Notes under the pieces: model-generated | What the model was told of the DNA's origin: nothing | What the model saw: only the letters and a program-made list of their open reading frames with translations | The model's database searches: none | Assembly (NCBI RefSeq): GCF_023148685.1 | Contig: NZ_JAHXNL010000023.1 | Span: forward strand, 1 to 39,444 | Length of the DNA: 39,444 bases | Reading direction: 5' to 3' | From: Georgenia sp. EYE_87 | GTDB taxonomy: Bacteria; Actinomycetota; Actinomycetes; Actinomycetales; Actinomycetaceae | Made by a program: the position numbers and the translations under genes | Shown: positions 33,554-39,444 of the stretch, one piece after another | How the letters are laid out: each line of letters begins with the position of its first letter | Numbering within the stretch: position 1 is the stretch's first letter

Positions 33554-34476
33554 CACGCGGCGAGGATCTCGCGGGCGAGTCGCTCGCGGTCCTCGGGGCC
33601 ACCCATGACGGTGCGGGTCACCATCGCCGTCATGCCGAGCTCCTCGACGGCGGGCGCCAGCGGGCGGTCGCGCTCGTCGATCACGTACACGTCCGCCAGG
33701 CCCGCGTAGAGGCGGGCCACTCCGAGCGCGGAGACCTCGTGCCCCATCGCGGCGAGCATCGCGGCCGCCGGCCCCTTGAGGGCGTGACCGCCCACGATCG
33801 GGCTGACCGCCACGCGCCGGGCACCCGACGCCGCGAGCGCGTCGCGCACCCCCGGGACGGCGAGCACCGGCCCGATGCTCACGAACGGGTTGGACGGGGC
33901 GATCACGACGACGTCGGCGTCGAGCGCCTCGAGGACGCCCGGGGCCGGCGCCGCCCGCTCGACGCCGTCGAGGACGACGCCGAGCACCTCGTCCGCGTGG
34001 CGGCGTGCCACAAAGTACTCCTGGAACTCCAGGCGGCCGGCGGGCGTGTCGACGAGGGTGGCGACGGCGTCGTCGGTCATGGGGAACAGCCGGGGCCGCA
34101 CGCCGAGCGCCGAGGCGAGCTCCGCCGTCGCCGTCGAGAGGGGGACGCCGGCGCGCAGCCGGGCGGTGCGCAGGACGTGGGTGGCGATGTCCCGGTCACC
34201 GAGGCGGAACCAGGTGTCCTGACCGAGGCGCGCCATCGCCTCGAGGGTGGCGTAGGTGTCGCCGGCGACGCCCCAGCCGTTCTGCGGGTCGGCGATCCCG
34301 GCGAGGGTGTACATGACGGTGTCGAGGTCGGGACTGATCGAGAGGCCGTAGATGACGGCGTCATCGCCGGTGTTGACGACCACCGTGAGGGCCGACGTCG
34401 CGCGGTCGAGTCCCTGCGCGAGCTTCGCGCCACCCACGCCACCCGCCAGCAGGGTCACGTTCCGGACGTCTCTCAC
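33553..34476 (-). CDS. cofD: 2-phospho-L-lactate transferase (F420 synthesis)
   Basis: 307 residues. The N-terminal LAGGVGGAKLAQGL and VVNTGDDAVIYGL motifs, the SPDLDTVMYTLAGI segment and a later IAPSNPFVSIGPVLA are characteristic of CofD/FbiA. It transfers a phospho-lactyl (or related) group to FO to make F420-0. The start is GTG at 34476 without a clear ribosome site. It is followed by cofC in a TGATG overlap, giving a compact two-step pair. The FO synthase (fbiC) and gamma-glutamyl ligase (fbiB) are not in this window. Confidence 0.93.
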   Translation of the reverse strand: MRDVRNVTLLAGGVGGAKLAQGLDRATSALTVVVNTGDDAVIYGLSISPDLDTVMYTLAGIADPQNGWGVAGDTYATLEAMARLGQDTWFRLGDRDIATHVLRTARLRAGVPLSTATAELASALGVRPRLFPMTDDAVATLVDTPAGRLEFQEYFVARRHADEVLGVVLDGVERAAPAPGVLEALDADVVVIAPSNPFVSIGPVLAVPGVRDALAASGARRVAVSPIVGGHALKGPAAAMLAAMGHEVSALGVARLYAGLADVYVIDERDRPLAPAVEELGMTAMVTRTVMGGPEDRERLAREILAA

Positions 34477-34532
34477 CGGCCAAGCCTATGCCGCGACGCT
34501 GTGCGACCGATCCGCGCCACTAAGGTGAGCGC

Positions 34533-35099
34533 ATGCCCGACTCCCTCACCACCTATCTGCTCGTCGACGGCGAGAACATCGATGCCACCCTCGGCATGAG
34601 CGTGCTCAACCGCCGGCCGGAGCCGTCCGAGCGGCCGCGCTGGGACCGCGTGATGCACTTTGCGGAAGAGGTGTGGGACGAGACCGCGCGCGGGCTGTTC
34701 TTCCTCAACGCCACCTCGGGCCAGATGCCGATGGGCTTCGTGCAGGCGCTGCTGGCCATGAACTTCCATCCCATCCCGCTGGCGGGCACGGTGCACGAGA
34801 AGGTCGTGGACATCGGCATCCAGCGCACGATGGACGCGATCCTCGCGCAGGGCGCCGGGGACGTGCTGCTCGCCTCGCACGACGGCGACTACATCCCTCA
34901 GGTCGAGCGGCTGCTGGACGCCGGGCGCCGGGTGGGCGTGCTGTGCTTCCGCGAGTTCCTCAACTCCGAGCTGGCGGGCCTGACCGAGCGCGGCCTGAAG
35001 ATCTACGACCTCGAGGACGACCTCGGCGCGTTCACCTCGGTGCTGCCGCGCGTGCGGATCATCCCGCTCACCGCGTTCGACCCGACCCGCTATCTCTGA
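34533..35099 (+). CDS. NYN-domain (PIN-like) putative nuclease
   Basis: 188 residues. The acidic NYN/LabA-type pattern is seen in LLVDGENIDATL (D12, E14), VDIGIQRTMDAIL (D93, D101) and LLASHDGDYIPQVERLLDAG (D117, D119). Such proteins are predicted Mg2+-dependent RNases. It diverges from cofD by 56 bases, and its stop overlaps the amidohydrolase start (TGATG). The substrate is unknown. An intact set of acidic residues argues for activity. Confidence 0.86.
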   Translation: MPDSLTTYLLVDGENIDATLGMSVLNRRPEPSERPRWDRVMHFAEEVWDETARGLFFLNATSGQMPMGFVQALLAMNFHPIPLAGTVHEKVVDIGIQRTMDAILAQGAGDVLLASHDGDYIPQVERLLDAGRRVGVLCFREFLNSELAGLTERGLKIYDLEDDLGAFTSVLPRVRIIPLTAFDPTRYL

Positions 35100-36718
35100 T
35101 GCCGCACGGCACGACCCTTGCCGACGGCGGGGACCCGCTCGCGGGCTCCGTCCTGCTGCGCCGCGTCCGCCTGGTCCCGGTCCGGCCCGCCGGCCGCGCC
35201 GCCCCCGGGCCGGGCGACGGCGGAGCCGGCCGCGCCGCTCCCCCGGCACCCGAACCGGTCGACCTGCGCATCACGGACGGCGTCGTCTCGGCCGTCGCCC
35301 CCTCGCTCGCGCGGGACGCGGGCGAGGACGAGCTCGACGCCGCCGGCCGCTGGGCGGTCCCGGGCCTGTGGGACCACCACGTCCACCTGTCGCAGTGGGC
35401 GCAGACCTTCACGCGGCTCGACGTCTCCGCCGCGCGCAGCGCCGCGGAGGCGCTGGACCTGCTCGCGGCGCACCTGCCGTCGGTCCCGGCCGCGCGTGAC
35501 CTGCCCGTGGTGGCCTACGGGTTCCGGCACGCGACCTGGGCGGACCGCCCCACGCTGTCCGCGCTCGACGCGGTCGCGGCCGGCCGTGCGGTGGTGATGC
35601 TCTCGGGAGACGTGCACAGCGGCTGGGTCTCCACGCGGGGCCGCGACCTCCTGGGCCTGCCGGTCCCTGCCGACGACGACGGGCTGGTGCGCGAGAACGT
35701 CTTCTTCGCGGCGCTGGCCCGGCTCGCCGACCTGCCGGGCAGCGACCCGACCGAGGGGCTGCGCCGGGCGCTGGCGGACGCCGCGGCGCACGGCGTCGTC
35801 GGCGTGACGGACCTGGAGTGGGCGCGCAACGCGGCCGAGTGGCCGCCGCGCGTCGCCGCCGGCCTGGACCTGCTGCGCGTGCGCACCGCCACCTACGCCG
35901 ACGGCCTGGACGAGATCCTCGCGCTCGGGCTGCGCACCGGCGACCCGCTGCCGGGCGGCCGCGGCCTGCTGACGATGGGGCCGCTGAAGGTGATCTCTGA
36001 CGGCTCGCTGAACACCGCCACCGCCCACACGTCCGTGCCGTACGAGCACCCGCAGGACCCGGCTCACCCGCGAGGGGTGCAGAACGTGGCGCCGGACAAG
36101 CTGGCCGAGCTGGTGCGCCGGGCCACGGCCGGCGGGATCGAGGTTGCCGTGCACGCGATCGGCGACGCCGCCGTCGCCATCGCGCTGGACGCGATCGAGG
36201 CCGCCGGGGCCCGCGGCTCGATCGAGCACGCCCAGCTCCTCGCCCCGGACCAGCCGGCGCGGTTCGCCCGGCTCGGCGTGGTCGCGAGCGTGCAGCCGGC
36301 CCACCTGCTCGACGACCGCGACGTCACCGAGCGCCTCTGGCCGGGTCGGGCCGGGCAGAGCTTCCCGCTGCGGTCCCTGCTCGACGCCGGGGCGCGCCTG
36401 GCCCTCGGCTCCGACGCTCCCGTCGCGCCGCTCGACCCGTGGCTGGCGATGGCGGCGGCCGTGCACCGCAGCGCGGACGAGCGCGCCCCCTGGCACCCCG
36501 AGCAGCACCTCACGGCCGCCGAGGCGCTGGCGGCGTCGACGAACGGGTACGGGACGCTGCGCGCCGGCGCGCCCGGTGACGTCGTCCTCCTCGACGCCGA
36601 CCCGCTCGCACCGGCGGCCGGGGCCCCGGGCGGCACGGCCGCCGTGGCCGCGCACCTGCGCTCGACGCGCGTCTCGGCGACCTTCGTGGCCGGGCGCGCG
36701 ACGCACCTCGCGCTCTGA
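35099..36718 (+). CDS. Amidohydrolase-family metal-dependent hydrolase (YtcJ-like)
   Basis: 539 residues. H94-x-H96 (WDHHVHL) gives the first metal site of the amidohydrolase superfamily. HAIGDAAV and GSDAPVAPLDP hold later His/Asp ligands typical of YtcJ-type proteins. An ~50-residue Ala/Gly/Pro-rich N-terminus (25-55) interrupts the first beta-strand region. The substrate class (N-acyl, amide or lactam) cannot be named. The start overlaps the NYN gene by one base, so translation is coupled although no functional tie is evident. Confidence 0.86.
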   Translation: MPHGTTLADGGDPLAGSVLLRRVRLVPVRPAGRAAPGPGDGGAGRAAPPAPEPVDLRITDGVVSAVAPSLARDAGEDELDAAGRWAVPGLWDHHVHLSQWAQTFTRLDVSAARSAAEALDLLAAHLPSVPAARDLPVVAYGFRHATWADRPTLSALDAVAAGRAVVMLSGDVHSGWVSTRGRDLLGLPVPADDDGLVRENVFFAALARLADLPGSDPTEGLRRALADAAAHGVVGVTDLEWARNAAEWPPRVAAGLDLLRVRTATYADGLDEILALGLRTGDPLPGGRGLLTMGPLKVISDGSLNTATAHTSVPYEHPQDPAHPRGVQNVAPDKLAELVRRATAGGIEVAVHAIGDAAVAIALDAIEAAGARGSIEHAQLLAPDQPARFARLGVVASVQPAHLLDDRDVTERLWPGRAGQSFPLRSLLDAGARLALGSDAPVAPLDPWLAMAAAVHRSADERAPWHPEQHLTAAEALAASTNGYGTLRAGAPGDVVLLDADPLAPAAGAPGGTAAVAAHLRSTRVSATFVAGRATHLAL

Positions 36719-36748
36719 GCCGCCCCGCGCACCGGCTAGCGTGGGCGC

Positions 36749-37600
36749 GTGAACGAGCGCCGCTTCGCCCAGGTCGACGTCTTCTCCCCGGTCCCCTTCG
36801 CCGGCAACCCCGTCGCGGTGGTGGTCGACGGCGACGGGCTCTCCGACGCCGAGATGCAGCGCTTCGCCACCTGGACGAACCTCTCCGAGACCACGTTCCT
36901 GCTCCCGCCCACCACCGCCGAGGCGGACTACCGGGTGCGGATCTTCACCACCGACGGCGAGCTGCCCTTCGCGGGTCACCCCACCATCGGCTCCGCGCAC
37001 GCCTGGCTCGAGGCCGGCGGCACCCCGCGCACGCCGGGCCGGCTGGTGCAGGAGTGCGCGCAGGGCCTCGTGCCGCTGCGGGAGTCGGGCGGCCGGTGGG
37101 CGTTCGCCGGGCCGGAGCTGACCCGGTACGAGCCGCCGTCGGACGACGAGCTCGAGCGGGCCACCCGCGGCCTCGGGCTGAGCGCGGAGGACGTGCTCGA
37201 CGCCTCCTGGCTCGTCAACGGGCCGGAGTGGCTCGCCCTCCGGGTGGCGTCGGCCGACGTCGTGCTCGCGATCCGCCCCGACTACGCCGCGCTCGGCGAC
37301 CTGTTCGTCGGCGTGGTCGGGCCGCACCCGGCCGACGACGGCGCCCCGGGCGGGGACGACCGTCCCACCTTCGAGGTCCGCGCCGTCATGGGCACGGGCA
37401 CCGAGGACCCGGTCACGGGCAGCCTCAACGCCGGGCTCGCCCGCTGGCTCCGGGACACCGGCGTCGCACCCGCCGCCTACGTCGCCGCCCAGGGCACCGT
37501 GCAGGGCCGCAGCGGCCGCGTGCACGTCACCGAGGACGACGGCGAGATCTGGGTGGCGGGCGACGCCGCCACCGGCGTCGCCGGCACGGTGGCGCTGTGA
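36749..37600 (+). CDS. PhzF-family epimerase/isomerase-like protein
   Basis: 283 residues, starting at GTG 36749. Family motifs are clear: QVDVFSPVPFAGNPVAVV, catalytic Glu47 in TNLSETTFL, the FTTDGELPFAGHPTIG loop and MGTGTEDPVTGSLNAGLA. PhzF isomerises a phenazine precursor, but most members (as in YddE) have unknown substrates and no phenazine cluster is present. It is followed by a 50-aa membrane peptide whose GTG overlaps its stop. Confidence 0.88.
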   Translation: MNERRFAQVDVFSPVPFAGNPVAVVVDGDGLSDAEMQRFATWTNLSETTFLLPPTTAEADYRVRIFTTDGELPFAGHPTIGSAHAWLEAGGTPRTPGRLVQECAQGLVPLRESGGRWAFAGPELTRYEPPSDDELERATRGLGLSAEDVLDASWLVNGPEWLALRVASADVVLAIRPDYAALGDLFVGVVGPHPADDGAPGGDDRPTFEVRAVMGTGTEDPVTGSLNAGLARWLRDTGVAPAAYVAAQGTVQGRSGRVHVTEDDGEIWVAGDAATGVAGTVAL

Positions 37601-37749
37601 GCGGCGACCTGCCCCGCGAGCTGCGCGACGGCGGCGAGGACCTGCCGCCGCGGCGCCGCCGGCCGGTGTGGCACCGCCTGATCGCCGGCCTGGTCATCGC
37701 GGCGATGGTGGTCACGCTGCTGCTCTACACCGGCCTCGCCCTCTTCTAG
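37597..37749 (+). CDS. Small single-pass membrane protein
   Basis: 50 residues. A charged N-terminal half rich in Arg, Asp and Glu (1-27) precedes one membrane helix (about 28-48, LIAGLVIAAMVVTLLLYTGLALF). The start is GTG at 37597 and overlaps the PhzF stop as GTGA, the same arrangement as other genuine gene pairs here. The function is unknown; topology is predicted to be cytoplasmic N-terminus by the positive-inside rule. It ends at TAG, followed by a GC hairpin. Confidence 0.72.
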   Translation: MSGDLPRELRDGGEDLPPRRRRPVWHRLIAGLVIAAMVVTLLLYTGLALF

Positions 37750-37781
37750 CCGCCCGACCTAGCCTCCCGACAGCCAGCCGG

Positions 37782-37801
37782 CCGGGGCCCGTCGCCCCCG
37801 G
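37782..37801. terminator. Candidate terminator between the small membrane gene and urtE
   Basis: CCGGGG (37782-37787) and CCCCGG (37796-37801) pair around an 8-base loop in the 62-base gap between converging stops. Short stem, no U-tract. Confidence 0.45.
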
Positions 37802-37811
37802 ACGTTGCGGG

Positions 37812-38504
37812 TCAGATGGCCATCGCGGTGCGGACGCGGTCGGCCGCCCCGGCCCCGCCGTCGCCGGACTGGGTGAGCCGGCCCGAGGCGAGCACCGCGT
37901 AGGTGTCCGCGGCCGCGACCGCGAACCGGACGTGCTGCTCCACGAGCAGGACGCCCATCTCCCCGCCGGCGGCGAGCTCGAGGATCGCCGCCTCGATCTC
38001 GGCCACCACCGACGGCTGGATGCCCTCGGTGGGCTCGTCCAGGATCAGCACCCGGGGCCCCGTGATCAGGGCCCGGGCGATGGCGAGCTGCTGCCGCTGC
38101 CCTCCGGAGAGCAGCCCGGCACGCCGGCCCAGCACCGCGGCCAGCGCCGGGAACAGGTCCAGCGCCTCGGCGGCGCGCCGGGCGCCGTCGCGCCGCAGGG
38201 CCGCCACGAGCTGGAGGTTCTCCCGGGCCGTGAGGGTCCCGAAGGCCTGCTGGCCCTGCGGCACGTAGGCCAGGCCGCGGCGGACCCGCGCGTGCGGCGG
38301 GAGCCGGGTGACGTCCTCGCCGTCGAGCCGGACGCTGCCGCGCGTGGGCCGCAGCAGCCCGACGGCGCACCTGAGCAGTGTGGTCTTGCCGGCGCCGTTG
38401 TGCCCCATCACCGCGGTGACCCCGCCGGCCGGGACGGCGAGGTCGACCCCGTGGACCACGGTGGTGCGGCCGTATCCCACGTGCACGTCGCACAGCTCGA
38501 GCAT
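37812..38504 (-). CDS. urtE: Urea ABC transporter ATP-binding subunit UrtE
   Basis: 230 residues, single ABC domain. Walker A is GHNGAGKT (34-41), signature LSGGQRQQLAIARAL, and Walker B LILDEPTEGIQPS. The TEGIQPS run is typical of UrtE and separates it from LivF. The Q-loop is in YVPQGQQAF. It powers uptake together with UrtD. The ATG overlaps the urtD stop by one base (TGATG). The ~25-residue C-terminal tail is Gly/Ala-rich. Urea uptake is a family assignment; no urease genes are in view. Confidence 0.88.
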   Translation of the reverse strand: MLELCDVHVGYGRTTVVHGVDLAVPAGGVTAVMGHNGAGKTTLLRCAVGLLRPTRGSVRLDGEDVTRLPPHARVRRGLAYVPQGQQAFGTLTARENLQLVAALRRDGARRAAEALDLFPALAAVLGRRAGLLSGGQRQQLAIARALITGPRVLILDEPTEGIQPSVVAEIEAAILELAAGGEMGVLLVEQHVRFAVAAADTYAVLASGRLTQSGDGGAGAADRVRTAMAI

Positions 38505-39343
38505 CAGTCCTCCTTCGTGTGCGCGGGGGTGCCGAGGTAGACCTCGACCACCCGCGGATCTGCCTGCACGTCCGCCACGCTGCCCTCGCTGAGCACCCTG
38601 CCCTGGTGCAGCACGGTGACCGAGTCGGCGACGGAACGCATGAACTCCATGTCGTGCTCGACGACGACGATCGTGCGGTGGTCGGCGATCGTCCGCAGCA
38701 GCCGGCCGGTCTCCTCGCGCTCGCCCTGGCTCATGCCCGCCACCGGCTCGTCGAGGAACAGCAGCCGGGCGTCCTGGACGAGGAGCATGCCGATCTCCAG
38801 CCACTGCTTCTGGCCGTGCGCCAGCACTCCGGCGAGGCTGTCGCGCACGTGCGCGAGGCCGACCGTCTCCAGCGCGAGCTCGACCGCCTCGTCCACCCCG
38901 GTCCGACGCCGCAGCCGCCGGAGCGCGCTGCGGCGCGAGCCGGCGGCGATGTCGAGGTTCTGCAGCACGGTGAGCCCCTCGATGACGCTGGCCGTCTGGA
39001 AGGTCCGCCCGACGCCGGCGCGGACGATCCGGTGGACCTTCCTGCCGAGCAGCTCGGTCCCGCCGAACTGCGCCGAGCCGCCGGCGGGGACGAGCCCGGT
39101 CACGGCGTCGACCAGGGTGGTCTTGCCGGCGCCGTTGGGCCCGATCAGGAAACGCAGGTCGCCCTGCACGACGGTCAGGTCCACGCCGTCGACGGCCACG
39201 AAGCCGTCGAAGCTCACCCGCAGGCCGCGGACCTCGAGGTAGTCGTGCGCGGTGTCGGCCCCGGCCCCGAGCAGGTCGGTGGCGGCACCGACGTCCGGCC
39301 GGACGTCCTGGGGCACCGCCTCGGAGTGCGTGCCGCACGTCAT
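38504..39343 (-). CDS. urtD: Urea ABC transporter ATP-binding subunit UrtD
   Basis: 279 residues. After a ~34-residue extension the ABC domain begins at EVRGLRVSFDGFVAV. Walker A is GPNGAGKT (68-75). The signature reads LAHGQKQWLEIGMLL, Walker B RLLFLDEPVAGMS, and the end VVEVYLGTP. The HGQKQWLEIGML and EPVAGM runs are diagnostic of UrtD rather than LivG. The start at 39343 has ggag upstream. Its ATG overlaps the stop of an upstream frame that is probably urtC. Confidence 0.9.
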   Translation of the reverse strand: MTCGTHSEAVPQDVRPDVGAATDLLGAGADTAHDYLEVRGLRVSFDGFVAVDGVDLTVVQGDLRFLIGPNGAGKTTLVDAVTGLVPAGGSAQFGGTELLGRKVHRIVRAGVGRTFQTASVIEGLTVLQNLDIAAGSRRSALRRLRRRTGVDEAVELALETVGLAHVRDSLAGVLAHGQKQWLEIGMLLVQDARLLFLDEPVAGMSQGEREETGRLLRTIADHRTIVVVEHDMEFMRSVADSVTVLHQGRVLSEGSVADVQADPRVVEVYLGTPAHTKED

Positions 39344-39444
39344 CGCGGGGCTCCTTCGATCGTCGTCGACATCTCGGGAGCGGCCGGGCCCCGTGCGCCG
39401 GGGGCCGCGACGCCGGACGCCGCGGGGGGCGCCGGGGGGGGCGG
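39340..39444 (-). CDS. 3' end of an upstream gene, probably urtC (partial)
   Basis: The minus-strand frame stays open from the window edge to a TGA (39340-39342) that overlaps the urtD ATG by four bases, as in many neighbours. It reads as a Pro/Ala/Gly-rich tail ending in ...EMSTTIEGAPR. In urea transporters the preceding gene is permease urtC, so this is its likely C-terminus. No hydrophobic permease sequence is visible, and the distal edge is low-complexity, so identity is inference. Confidence 0.45.
   Translation of the reverse strand, partial: PPPPAPPAASGVAAPGARGPAAPEMSTTIEGAPR
39421..39444. other. G-rich low-complexity window edge
   Basis: A short G-rich run ends the window, like the homopolymer edge at base 1. 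The true chromosomal sequence beyond it cannot be inferred. Confidence 0.5.

Noticed and set aside
32649-33608. Plus-strand frame starting MTNTSIWLVGG before cofC
   Set aside because: The first 15 residues look protein-like, but the frame becomes antisense to cofC. There is no ribosome site and no family match, so it was not called.
36749-37600. Phenazine biosynthesis
   Set aside because: The PhzF-like protein has no other phz genes around it, and most family members are unrelated to phenazines.

Overview
The window is very GC-rich DNA, densely packed with genes, from an actinobacterium. A C50-type carotenoid operon, coenzyme F420 genes, a Streptomyces-like valine dehydrogenase, a bacterial XPB helicase, GTG starts and many 1- or 4-base gene overlaps all fit a Micrococcales-like member of the Actinomycetota. 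The genus cannot be fixed from the sequence alone. Both window edges are long G/C homopolymers and look like contig ends. No rRNA, tRNA, CRISPR array, prophage or transposase gene was seen.

Layout. (1) 133-1398 (+): a 71-aa secreted peptide and a membrane DUF2231-Rieske protein. (2) 1408-7287 (-): a seven-gene operon idi-crtE-crtB-crtI-crtYe-crtYf-crtEb, every junction overlapping by 1 or 4 bases. It makes IPP/DMAPP, GGPP, phytoene, lycopene, then an elongated and cyclised C50 carotenoid. A MarR regulator (7356-7895, +) diverges from it across a 68-base gap with a palindrome. (3) 7910-10967 (-): a surface-stress operon of DUF4397 protein, sortase-like lipoprotein, SigK-like ECF sigma factor and zinc-finger anti-sigma factor, preceded by a candidate ECF promoter. 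(4) 10968-11596: a non-coding block with two tandem copies of a ~140-bp repeat, each holding a long hairpin. (5) 11597-17372: TspO-like membrane protein, SDR/DUF2867 protein, YjdF-like membrane protein, glycosyltransferase and XPB-type helicase.

(6) 17440-24828: a sugar module. A ROK repressor (+) diverges from ABC ATPase, permease, lipoprotein binding protein, Gfo/Idh/MocA dehydrogenase and TIM-barrel isomerase/epimerase (-). The ABC promoter appears leaderless and lies between two candidate operator half-sites. The enzyme pair suggests uptake and oxidation of a sugar or glycoside. (7) 24853-28721: a glutamine amidotransferase-like protein, then a TPM-domain coiled-coil membrane protein followed by PspA/IM30, a likely envelope-stress pair closed by a strong hairpin. 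(8) 28882-32527: FMN glutamate-synthase-like protein, valine dehydrogenase and a nitroreductase. (9) 32762-34476 (-): F420 genes cofD and cofC, the latter with a 15-bp minisatellite coding its N-terminus. (10) 34533-37749 (+): NYN-domain protein, amidohydrolase, PhzF-like protein and a 50-aa membrane peptide. (11) 37812-39444 (-): ATPase genes urtE and urtD of a urea ABC transporter, with the probable 3' end of urtC running off the window.
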